DNA of 64,000 bases from CAWGCE01 sp964480915 (lineage in GTDB: Bacteria > Planctomycetota > Planctomycetia > Pirellulales > Pirellulaceae): assembly GCA_964480915.1 (NCBI GenBank), contig CAYZRS010000022.1:1-64000 (forward strand), in the 5' to 3' direction. Under the pieces are notes generated by a model. It did not search any database. It was not told the origin of the DNA and saw nothing but the letters and a program-made list of their open reading frames with translations. Every line of letters starts with the position of its first letter. Positions within the stretch are counted from its first letter, which is position 1. Shown piece after piece: positions 42,242 to 52,900 of this stretch. The position numbers and the translations under genes are program-made.

Positions 42242-45214
42242 ATGCCGCCTGCCGATGACCCGCCGCCCGCTGCAGCCGATCTCGACGTCGATCGAATCGA
42301 GGCGGTCCACCGGGCCGTGTTGGCCGACGGGGAACAATCGGCCGCACTGCTGGCTGACGACTCAGGCCTCGCCAGCATGTTTGGCATGCTAGAACGAGTC
42401 CGCCAGCAGCGAGCCAACAGTGACGCCCGCTCACCCATCTCAACTCGAGGCGCCAATACCGAGACGGGCGGTGCTGCGGACTCCGATCGCCACGGACTCA
42501 ACCCGGGCGATCGCCTGGGGCACTTTGTCTTGGAATCGCAGCTTGGCGAAGGAGGTTGCGGGACCGTTTTTCTGGCTCACGATACCGAGCTCGATCGCAA
42601 AGTGGCCGTCAAGATCGCTCGCCCCTCGGCCAGCCGCACGCCAGAGATGCGCTCCCGTTTCCTCCGTGAAGGCAAGGCGGCCGCCTTGCTGTCGCACCCC
42701 AACATCGTCGCCGTTTACGAAACGGGCCAAGACAACGGCCGCCACTTCATTGTTTCGCACGCGGTTCAAGGTTGGGATTTGGCCACTTACTTGTCCGTTC
42801 ATTTCGACACGCATCAACGGCCCCTGGACAGCCAGACCGCGGCTGAACTGGCCTCCAGCCTGGCCGAAGCGACCCAGCACGCCCACAGCAAAGGCGTACT
42901 CCACCGTGATCTCAAGCCGACCAATGTCTTGCTAGAAGGCATTGACCGCCTAACCGAAAACGCCCAGGCATTGGCTCGAGCCACACGTATCACTGACTTC
43001 GGACTCGCCCGCTTCGACGACACGCAGGAAGCAATGCAGCTCACCACGACCGGAGCGATCGTCGGCACGCCCGCGTACATGTCGCCCGAACAGGCGGCCG
43101 GCCATCACGAGAACGTCAGCGCCGCGTCCGACATTTTTTCTCTGGGAGTCATCCTCTACGAGTTACTGACAGGCATCCGCCCTTTCGCGGCCAACAATCT
43201 GCTCGATACGGTCCGCATGGTTCGCGAATCGGAACCGACTCGGCCGCGCGTGCTCGAGCGTTCCATCCCGCGCGATTTAGAAGCGATTTGCTGCAAGTGC
43301 CTAGAAAAGCAACCGGACCAGCGTTACTCGACCGCTCACGAACTGGCTCAGGACCTCCACGCTTTCCTGCAGCACCGTCCGGTCAGGGCGACGAATCCCG
43401 GCCCGATCACCAGAGCCGGTCGCTGGATTCGCCGGCACCCGCTTGTCAGTTCACTCGTCGGCCTCGTCATGGCGTCGGTTTTGATCGGATCGACGGTTTC
43501 GCTCTACTACTGGCGGCTGGCCGAACAGAACCTCGCCACCGCCAAAGAAAACGTCACGGCCTTCGAAGAGACGCTCGACAACATGCTCGATTCCATCGGC
43601 CAACGCTTGCTTTACGAGCCACAACAACTCGCCAAGAATCGCCAGCTGCTGGAATCATCACTGGAGCGCAATCGCTGGGTGTTGAATCGAGACGGAGCCA
43701 ACCTGGCGCGGCGCGTCAAAGTGGCCAAGTCGATGCTGCAAGTCGCCCACATGCGGATGCAACTGGGAGAATGGATGGGCGCGTTGCAAATGTTCAACGA
43801 GCTGACCTCGTTCTGTAGCGAGTCGACCGAGCTCAGCGACGAGGAGGCGTTTCAATTGGCGTTGATCGATTATCAAGGCCGCGTCCCCAAATCGAACATC
43901 CTCAGTCGCTTGCGAAAATTTGACGAGGCTCGTGCCGTCCGCGAGCAATGTCTCTTGTGGGCACGCGCGAACACAGGCTCGACCGCCCAGACGATGGAGG
44001 CCGAACTCTATCGCCTTCAAGGCATCGCGCTCGAAGCCCAACGCGAGTTGCCCGCCGCCCAAGACGCATTCCAAACTTCGGCCTCGATCGCCAAACAAGC
44101 GATCGAACAATATCCCGACGACGCCAACGTCGCAGCCCAAGCTGCCAAATCGCTCAACAGCTTCGCCATTGCCTTGAAACAGCAACAGCGTTTCGAACAA
44201 GCGGCCGCCACCTACCGCCAAGCTTTAGCCAACAACGAACGCGCTCTGACCCAACAACCGAGCAATCTACGATTGCGAATCGATCGGACGCAGACAAGCT
44301 CCAATCTGGGAAGTCTTGAATTGGCTCGAGACGAACCGGCAACCGCTTTGCGATTCTTTGCGGAGGCGGAAGCGGGGCTGGAGCAATTGATGACCGAGTT
44401 CCCGGCCGCCTTGAGCCTGCGAACCAACCGCATGCGAGTGCTCATCAACCACGCCTTAACCGAGAAGAAGCTGAACCACCGCGATCCGGCAGAAGCACAC
44501 CTGCGAACCGCGATCCGGCTCGCCAAGAGCACTCCGCCGGGTCAGCAAAACAGCAGCGTCGATTACTTTCACGTCATGGCGGCCAACAACCTCGTCTCGC
44601 TGCTGACCGATCGAGCGGCCTATGCGGATGCTGCAACTCTGGTCCAAGAGGCGATCGCCCTGCTCGAGACCAGGCTGGCGAACTCATCTGGCCCCGCATA
44701 CTCCGTGGGCGGTTCGCTAAAGATGCTGGCCAACCTTCACTTCAATCAAGGAAACATTGCTGAACAACAAGGCCAGCACAAAGCACTGATCGAACCCTAC
44801 GCCAAATCGCTGCACTACCACCTGCGGGTGCGGGAGGAAGACCCGCTGCGAGCGGACGAACCACAGACGTTAGCCAGTTGGCGCGCCGTCGTTAGATCGC
44901 ACGCGTACCAGAACGACTGGCCTGCGGTCCGTGCCCAATTCGCCAAACTCCAGGAGCTGGAACTCGGCGAACGCATCGAGCTGCGGTTTCTGGCGCTGGC
45001 TCACGGCGACGCCCTCTCCGTTGCGGCCCCCGATCATGATGAATACGAGACCATCACCAACGAAGCCATCGAACTTTTGCGAAGCGCCAGCCAGCAAGGC
45101 GCCCTCGACCCCAGCGATCTCGAGCAACCGACCTTCGATTGGCTGCGAGAACGGCCAGAATTGGAAGCGATTCAACAGGAACAAGAGGCCGCCGCTGATG
45201 GCCCGCGGGGATAG
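42242..45214 (+). CDS. Ser/Thr protein kinase with membrane helix and TPR sensor domain
   Basis: A 990-residue transmembrane kinase. A Pkn2-type catalytic domain (about 85-370) has the Gly-rich loop L-G-E-G-G-C-G-T-V (about 101-109), Lys124 (V-A-V-K-I), catalytic His221-Arg222-Asp223 (H-R-D-L-K-P-T-N) and Asp252 (D-F-G-L-A), and activation-segment end G-T-P-A-Y-M-S-P-E-Q-A. A membrane helix lies at about 399-424, then about 560 TPR-rich extracytoplasmic residues (N-N-E-R-A-L-T-Q-Q, A-A-E-L-A-type repeats). Planctomycete kinases of this architecture sense an extracellular ligand. It is translated with the upstream sigma factor (3-nt gap), which is probably its target. All catalytic residues are intact. 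Confidence 0.93.
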   Translation: MPPADDPPPAAADLDVDRIEAVHRAVLADGEQSAALLADDSGLASMFGMLERVRQQRANSDARSPISTRGANTETGGAADSDRHGLNPGDRLGHFVLESQLGEGGCGTVFLAHDTELDRKVAVKIARPSASRTPEMRSRFLREGKAAALLSHPNIVAVYETGQDNGRHFIVSHAVQGWDLATYLSVHFDTHQRPLDSQTAAELASSLAEATQHAHSKGVLHRDLKPTNVLLEGIDRLTENAQALARATRITDFGLARFDDTQEAMQLTTTGAIVGTPAYMSPEQAAGHHENVSAASDIFSLGVILYELLTGIRPFAANNLLDTVRMVRESEPTRPRVLERSIPRDLEAICCKCLEKQPDQRYSTAHELAQDLHAFLQHRPVRATNPGPITRAGRWIRRHPLVSSLVGLVMASVLIGSTVSLYYWRLAEQNLATAKENVTAFEETLDNMLDSIGQRLLYEPQQLAKNRQLLESSLERNRWVLNRDGANLARRVKVAKSMLQVAHMRMQLGEWMGALQMFNELTSFCSESTELSDEEAFQLALIDYQGRVPKSNILSRLRKFDEARAVREQCLLWARANTGSTAQTMEAELYRLQGIALEAQRELPAAQDAFQTSASIAKQAIEQYPDDANVAAQAAKSLNSFAIALKQQQRFEQAAATYRQALANNERALTQQPSNLRLRIDRTQTSSNLGSLELARDEPATALRFFAEAEAGLEQLMTEFPAALSLRTNRMRVLINHALTEKKLNHRDPAEAHLRTAIRLAKSTPPGQQNSSVDYFHVMAANNLVSLLTDRAAYADAATLVQEAIALLETRLANSSGPAYSVGGSLKMLANLHFNQGNIAEQQGQHKALIEPYAKSLHYHLRVREEDPLRADEPQTLASWRAVVRSHAYQNDWPAVRAQFAKLQELELGERIELRFLALAHGDALSVAAPDHDEYETITNEAIELLRSASQQGALDPSDLEQPTFDWLRERPELEAIQQEQEAAADGPRG

Positions 45215-45332
45215 CTTGCTGAGCGGCTCAAAACGCCGCCACCGACGCACAGCCCGCCCCGCCTCTACCTCGGCGCATGACTTCATTTCACGACTGGGGT
45301 GCCTGCCGATCGCCAGCGGCCGACTTCAACTC

Positions 45333-46274
45333 TTAGGTGGTCAGTCCCGCAAACAGCGGCGTCGACAAGTATCGTTCGCCTAAGCTGCACATGATCGTGA
45401 CGATGTTTTTCCCTTGGAATTCTGGCCTTGCCGCGATTTGCGCGGCCGCCCACATGTTGGCTCCACTACTGATGCCAGCCATAATGCCTTCTTCTTTGGC
45501 CAATTTGCGGGCCCATTCGAAAGCGTCTTCGTCCTCCACGTGGACGACGTCGTCGATGATGGAAGTGTCGAGGTTCTTGGGAATGAACCCGGCGCCGATG
45601 CCTTGAATCCGATGCTTGCCCGGGCTGCCGCCGCTAATCACGGGCGAGTGCTTCGGTTCGACCGCGATCGCTTTGAAATCGGGATTACGCTCCTTCAGAT
45701 ACCGGGACGTGCCGGTGATCGTACCGCCCGTCCCCACGCCCGCTACGAGGACATCAATGTTGCCGCCGGTGTCATTCCAAATCTCGGGGCCAGTCGTGGC
45801 CGCGTGGATGGCCGGATTGGCCGGGTTTTCGAATTGCTGAGGCATCCAGGCGTTCTCTTCGCGAGCCACCATTTCGGCAGCCGCCTCGATCGCCCCGGGC
45901 ATGCCGCCACCGGCCGGGGTCAGCTCGAGATTGGCCCCCATCGCTCGCAGCAGCGCTCGTCGTTCGACCGACATGGATTCGGGCATCGTGAGCGTCAACT
46001 TGTAGCCTTTCGCCGCACAGACAAAGGCGAGCGCGATCCCCGTGTTGCCGCTGGTCGGCTCGATGATATGCGTATCCTGATTAATTTTGCCGTCCCGTTC
46101 GGCCGCTTCAATCATGGCGGCTCCGATCCGATCCTTGACGCTGTTGAGCGGCTGGAAAAATTCGCATTTCGCGAAAACGGTCGCGCCGCCCGACGGGAGC
46201 AATTGATTCACCCGAATCATGGGAGTATTGCCAATGGCTTGGGCAGCGTTTTCATAGGTTTTTCCGTGCGGCAT
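45333..46274 (-). CDS. cysK: Cysteine synthase A
   Basis: O-acetylserine sulfhydrylase, the last step of cysteine synthesis from sulfide. The 313-residue protein is full length. The PLP-binding Lys47 lies in P-L-N-S-V-K-D-R-I; the phosphate loop is S-G-N-T-G and the G-T-G-G-T-I-T-G loop follows at about 180. The fold-II signature and the carboxy end S-S-G-A-N-M-W are standard. CysM-like features are absent. AGGA lies about 9 nt before ATG 46274. It stands alone, convergent with the kinase gene across 118 bp. Confidence 0.96.
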   Translation of the reverse strand: MPHGKTYENAAQAIGNTPMIRVNQLLPSGGATVFAKCEFFQPLNSVKDRIGAAMIEAAERDGKINQDTHIIEPTSGNTGIALAFVCAAKGYKLTLTMPESMSVERRALLRAMGANLELTPAGGGMPGAIEAAAEMVAREENAWMPQQFENPANPAIHAATTGPEIWNDTGGNIDVLVAGVGTGGTITGTSRYLKERNPDFKAIAVEPKHSPVISGGSPGKHRIQGIGAGFIPKNLDTSIIDDVVHVEDEDAFEWARKLAKEEGIMAGISSGANMWAAAQIAARPEFQGKNIVTIMCSLGERYLSTPLFAGLTT

Positions 46275-46944
46275 TTCAGTTTCCTAAGGGGTGGAGTCGG
46301 TTTCTGTGACTTTAAATCGGCCGAATCGGCCTGACACTACATGCTGCCTGCGAATGCATTGCCTTCATGGCGACACGAATTGGCCAGGTCGCCGCCAATT
46401 CGTGGCTCGTTTCAACGCGAGGCGGGTGCCTCGGGCTCGTTCGAGCGTACCCCGATTGGCGAAAACCGGTCAAGATACATCACCTCTTTGGCGGTCAGAA
46501 CCGATAAAAACTGCGGGGATGTACGTTACATTCCGGGGACGAGTCCGGTAGTCTGCACTCAGCCCCAGGTCGAGACATCGCGGCCCGGAACGACCTTGCC
46601 CACACGGTGGGAAACAACGGCCGGGAAACGCCCGTTTTTCAGCTAGAGGCGATCCGCCGCTTGTCACTATAATGATGCCAACCCAACGGCGACCGCGAAT
46701 CCTCCGTGGCCTCGGATTCGATTCCTTACGTCGCACTATGTGGAAACCTTATTTGGCAATCCACCCCCTGCAAAAACCCGCCCCGTCGCGAGGCTGTATC
46801 CAGCCTTAAGCTCACCCGTTTGCACGCGCGTGCCGTCTAGGTGAAATCGTCCCTTACGACCTGACGCGGTCGCGAACGAAACCGAATCGACTGAATCAAG
46901 AATAAATCACAGCGACAGCTTTGAAGTTATAGGAGAGACCATCC
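46275..46944. promoter_or_regulatory. 670-bp intergenic region with promoters for cysK (-) and the polyketide synthase (+)
   Basis: No gene is supported. A perfect consensus TATAAT occurs at 46668-46673 on the plus strand, but no good -35 lies 16-18 bp upstream. A short hairpin AGGCTG-TATC-CAGCCT sits at 46791-46806, inside what would be the polyketide synthase leader, and is not followed by T, so it is not a terminator. GGAGAG lies 9 nt before ATG 46945. A long leader may carry regulation, but I recognise no riboswitch. Confidence 0.5.
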
Positions 46945-49900
46945 ATGGTCGATATGTCACAGCGACTTGCCGGACTGACGCCCGCACAGCGAGAGCTACT
47001 CGAATCGAGACTCAAGAAACAGCAACCGACCAATGAGCCGATCGCGATCGTCGGCATGGCCTGTCGATTGCCCGGTGCGCCAACGCTTTCCGAATATTGG
47101 AAACTGATCCAAGAGCAACGCAGCGCTTTTCGCGAAATGGAAGACTGGCGTTGGGATGTCGAGGGACTCTTCGATAGCGACCCCGACACGCCGGGCCACA
47201 TGGCCACTCGATCGTTCGCGATCCTGGAAGACATCGATAAGTTTGACGCGAAGTTCTTCAGCATCGCGCCGCGCGAAGCGGGCCGCATGGACGTCCAACA
47301 GCGCCTCGTCCTGGAGTGCGCTTGGGAAGCATTCGAACACGCCGGTATTCCCATCGATCAATTGGCCGGCACGGCAACCGGTGTCTTCATGGGCATCGGC
47401 AGCACCGATTACTCGAAAATGGCGGCTCAGAGAGACGATTTTTTCGATCTGCTCGATTCCCACGTCGGCACCGGAAATGCGCTGAGTATTGCTGCGAATC
47501 GCATCTCTTACCTTTTCGATTTCCGCGGGCCGAGCCTGGCGGTCGATACCGCCTGTTCATCTGGACTCGTTTGTGTACACACGGCTGTGAACAGCCTGCG
47601 GACTGGTGAGAGCGACGTTGCGCTGGCCGGTGCCGTGAATGCCATCCTGTCGCCAGAAACCTCGATCGCGTTTTCCAAGGCGCGGATGCTTTCGCCGACC
47701 GGACGCTGCCGCCCTTTCGACGCCGACGCCAACGGCTACGTGCGTGGCGAAGGAGCCGGTGTGCTGGTACTAAAACGGCTCAGCGATGCAACGCGCGATG
47801 GCGACAATGTGCTCGCCGTCATTCGCGGAACGGCCATCAATCAAGATGGCCGGACGTCCGGCATTACGGCGCCCAATGCGATCTCGCAACAAGCCTGCAT
47901 CCGCGCGGCGGTCGCCAACAGTGGGCTCTCGGTAGAGGAAATCAACTATGTGGAAGCGCACGGCACGGGCACTCCGCTTGGCGATCCGATCGAGTTCCAG
48001 TCGCTCACAAAACTCTTCCCGAAGAAATCGGCGGCCGACAAGGCGTGCTACGTCACCTCCGTGAAGGCCAATGTCGGCCATACCGAAACGCTATCCGGTG
48101 TGGCGAGCCTGATCAAAGTCGTCCAGATGATGTCCGAACGGACCATTCCTGGCCAAACCGGATTGGAAACGCTCAATCCGAACATCAAGCTCGACGGATC
48201 GCGTCTCGAAATCCCTCGCGAGTCGCTCCCTTGGGAAGGGCCCATGGTCGCCGGCATCAACTCGTTCGGATTCGGCGGCACGAACTCGCACGTGATCGTC
48301 GCCACGGCACCGGCGGCCGAATCGAGCACCACAACCACCACCGCCGACCGACCGAAGCACCTCATCAACATCAGCGCCAAGAGCAAAGAGGCGTTGCCAG
48401 AACTGGCGAAGCTATACGCGGAACAGCTCGAGTCGCTGTCCGAAGAGCAGTTCGCCGACTTCTGCGCCTCGACAACGACCACGCGCGTTAACTTCGACCA
48501 CCGCGCTGCGATGGTGGTCGATTCGAAAGAGACCGGCTTAAAGCTCCTCAACGCCGTCGCCGACGACAAGCGGGGCTCTGGCATGAAAAAGGGCGCCGTC
48601 CGTTTGACCGCTCGCCCGAAAGTTGCCTTCCTATTCACCGGCCAAGGTTCCCAATATCCGGGCATGGGCAAGTCGCTGTATGAATCACACCCCGTTTTTC
48701 GTGCAGCGATCGATCGCTGCGATGAGATCCTCACAGAGCATCGCGAACATTCGCTCAAACACGTCATGTTTACTGACGATACGGGGCTGGTCGCACAAAC
48801 CGAGTACACCCAACCGGCGCTGTTTGCGCTTGAATATGCCGTCGCCACGCTCTGGCGCAGCTGGGGTGTCGAACCGAGCCTTGTCATGGGCCATAGCGTG
48901 GGCGAATACGTGGCCGCCTGCTTCGCTGGCGTCTTCTCTTTAGAGGATGGCTTGCTGCTGATCGCCAAACGGGGCGAACTGATGCAGAAGATGCCACCGA
49001 ACGGCAAAATGGCGGTCGTCTTCGGTGCCCGCGACCGTGTCGAAGATGTCATCCGCGATTTGGGAGACCGCATCGTCGTCGCCACGGCGAATGGGCCAGA
49101 GAACAATGTCATCTCGGGCGATGGTGACCTGGTCGACAAAGCGCTGGCCGCTTTCGACGAAGCGGGGCTCGGCTGCCAGCAACTGACCGTCTCTCACGCC
49201 TTCCATTCGCCTCTGATGGATCCGATGCTGGACGAGTTCGAAGCATTCGCCAGCAAATTGGAATACAAACGGCCTCAGTTGCCGCTCGTTGCCAATCGAA
49301 CGGGCGAATTCGCAGACGAACCGCTCGATGCGGCCTACTGGCGAGATCACCTCCGCAATTGCGTCGAGTTTGAAAAGAGCATCGTCACGGCGGCGGCGGA
49401 TGGCATCCACGCTTTCGTCGAAGTCGGTCCGACGGCCAGCCTGCTCGGGATGGGCAAGCGCTGCGTCACCAACTCGGATGCCGTGTGGGCGCCTTCGCTG
49501 CGAAAAGGGCGCGACGATTGGGCGACGCTGCTGGCGTCGGTGGTCGATCTCCACGTATCGGGCGTCCAGATTGACTGGGCCGCTTTCGAACGCCCCTGGC
49601 AGCGCCAACGGATCGGACTCCCCTATCACCCTCAACAAAAATCGCACTACTGGCTCTTCGAGGACAAAGGGCGCGTCCAGTTCGGTGGCTGCCGCGGCGC
49701 GATGCTCCATCCGCTACTCGGCAGCGCCATCGTCACTTCGCTTGATACCCAGCTGTTCGAGAACCGCTTGCGCAGCGAATCGCCCCGTTATCTGAAAGAC
49801 CACGAAGTCCAGGGCTCGGTCGTCGTGCCGGCTGCCGCTTATCTGGAACAGGGCCTGGCGGCTGCCGAGCAAATGTTTGGCGCCGGCCCGCACGCCATCG

Positions 49901-52900
49901 AAGATGTCGCCATTCGGGCCGCGATGTTCCTCGTGCCCGATGGTGGCCGAGTTGTCCAGATGGCCGTCTCGCCGCCGGTCGCCGGTCGCGCTTCTTTCGA
50001 CACGCTGAGCGCCGACGTGAATACGGAGGAGACGCCGAACTGGGAAACGCACGCCGCAGGCAACATCGTCCAAGCAGAAGAGACGGCGACGGCCCCCGCG
50101 TCACCGTTCGTTCCAACCACGTTTCAGGCCGATGCGACCGGCACCAAAGAACGAACCGAATACTACGAATTGATGGCCGATCGAGGACTGAACTACGGCG
50201 ACGCCTTCCAGGTACTCGGTTCGCTGGCCCGCAGTGGCAAAACGGCATTGGCCAAAGTCCAACTGCCGCCCAGCGTGACCGACCAGATCGACGATTACCA
50301 CCTGCACCCAGCCTTGGGTGATGCCATGATGCAAGCGGTCGCCGGCGTCGTACCGCTGGAAGAAGACGGCTCGTTCAGTCCCAGCACCTACATGCCGGTT
50401 CGCATCGAGCGGCTGCAACAGTTTGCTCGACCGACCGCAGCAATGCAGATCTATGTCGAGCGCACTTCCGACAACAATCGCCCCAGCCCCGATTCGGTTC
50501 AAGCCAACGTCTATTTGCTAACCAGCGACAATGAAGTCATCGCGACCGCGATGGGCGTGACGGTGATGCGAGTCGGCGGAGCAACAACCGACGCGGCCGA
50601 GGATGTCACCAGTTGGCTGTTTGCCAATCAGTGGAATGAACTGGAACTGGAATCGCCCGCCACTTCACTCAAAGGCAAGTCGGTTGCGGTGTTCGCCCAA
50701 CAGGGAACCGCCTCGTGGACGCTGGCGCAATCATTGCAGGAGGCGGGAGCCAGCGTCACGGTCATTGCAGCAGGAGAGACCGCCTCGCCCGTTCAAGAGT
50801 GTGATGGGCTGCCGACGGCCACAATCCGCATCGCCGAGTTCGCCGACTACGCAGCGCTCGACGCACTCACCCATTGCGATCATGCCGTGTACGCTTGGAG
50901 CCTCGCCGCCGACCCGAGCGGATTGGATACCGCCAATGACCTCACCTGCACCGGCTCACTCCTGGCGATCCAAGCTTTAGCGAAAAGCAACGCGGCAACG
51001 ACACCAACGATCTACCTGGTAACTTCTGCAGCGCAACCAGTTACGAGCGATGCCGAGGCAGTCAATGCGATTCAAGCACCGCTGTGGGGAATGGGCCGAG
51101 TCGCCGCGATGGAGGTCGCCGAACTCGGCTGCCGCCTGATCGACCTAAGCGGCGATGCGACGACCGACGGCGCGCTGCTCGTTGCTGAGATCGCGGCCGG
51201 CAGCACAGAGAATCAGGTCGCCTTCCGTGACGGCAAGCGTTACGTGTTGCGACTCGATGCCGCGCCGCAGCATGTCGCAGCGGGCCCCGAAAAGGGAAAG
51301 CTACGAATCCCCAGCGAACGGCCGTTCAAACTCAAAATCACCACGCCCGGCAGCTTCGATGCCCTCCAGTATGGCAAGTTCCAACCGCCGGCCGAAGGCG
51401 CTGATAACTTTGTCGAACTGGAAGTGAAAGCAACGGGGCTCAATTTCAGCGACGTCCTGAAGGCGATGGGTCTGTACCCGGGTTTGCCCGAAGGTGAAGT
51501 GCCGCTCGGTATCGAATGTGGCGGTGTCGTGACCAAAGTGGGTCCAGCGGTCACTCGCTTCCAGGTCGGTGACAAGGTCATGGGAGTCGCGCCAGGCTGT
51601 TTTGCCTCGCACACGTCGACACTCGATCACTTGCTGGTCGCCAAGCCCGACAACCTCGATTTCGAAGAGGCGTCGACCATCCCAATTACGTTCTTGACCG
51701 CCTACTACGGCATGATTAGGCTCGCCCAGTTGCAGAAGGGCGAACGCATCTTGATTCATGCCGGCGCAGGTGGAGTCGGCATTTCGGCCATTCAAATCGC
51801 CAAGGCGATCGGCTGTGAAATTTTCGCGACCGCCGGCAGCGACGAGAAACGAGAATTCCTCAAGTCTCTGGGCGTCGACCATGTGATGAATTCCAGAACG
51901 CTGGAGTTCGCCGACGAAATCATGAAATTGACCGACATGGAAGGTGTCGATGTCGTGCTCAATTCGCTGGCCGGCGATGCGATTCAGAAGAGCCTGAGCT
52001 GCCTACGGGCCTACGGTCGCTTCTTGGAAATCGGAAAGACCGACATCTATTCGAATTCGAAGATTGGGTTGTTGCCCTTCCAGGACAACCTCTCCTACTT
52101 CGCAATCGACCTTGATCGGATGCTGCGACAAAGGCCCGAGTACATCACGCAAATGTTTACCGAGATGATGGAACGGTTCCACGATGGCACCTACCAGGCC
52201 TTGCCGTTCACGAGCTTTGGCACCGCCGACGTCATCGAGGCGTATCGCTACATGGCGCAGCGAAAGAACATCGGTAAAGTCGTCGTCGCGATGGATGACG
52301 AATCGACCGCAGGGGGCGACCGGAAAATCAACGCGGAGGGGACCGTCCTGATCACCGGCGGACTGGGCGCATTGGGCCTGCAAGTCGCCGAATGGCTCAC
52401 CGAACAGGGTGCCGGCGGCATCGCGCTGCTCTCGCGTCGTGCTCCCGACGAACAGAAACAAGCCAAAATTGCCGAACTCAAAGCGGCCGGCACCAAAGTC
52501 GTTGCCGTCCAAGGTGATGTTAGCGACGTCGCCAACATCACGGCCGCGATCGATCAAATTCCGGCCGACTTCCCGCCACTGAAGGGAGTCATCCACGCGG
52601 CCGGCGTGCTGGCCGACGGCATCATGTTCGACATGGACCTTGAACAATTGCGAAAACCGCTCGCCTCCAAGATCGATGGCACCTGGAACCTGCATGCGGC
52701 GACGAAAGAGAGGGAACTCGATTTCTTCGTCATGTTCTCATCGGTCGCCAGCGTCCTCGGCTCGCCCGGCCAAAGCAATTACGCGGCCGGTAACGCGTTC
52801 CTGGACAGCATGGCCGCCTATCGGCGTTCCCAGAACTTGCCAGCGGTCACCATCAACTGGGGCCCCTGGGCCGATTCGGGCATGGCGGCCGAAGCGGGCC

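Noticed and set aside
46791..46806. Hairpin AGGCTG-TATC-CAGCCT as a terminator
   Set aside because: No T run follows and it lies in the leader of the polyketide synthase gene, so termination there is not supported.
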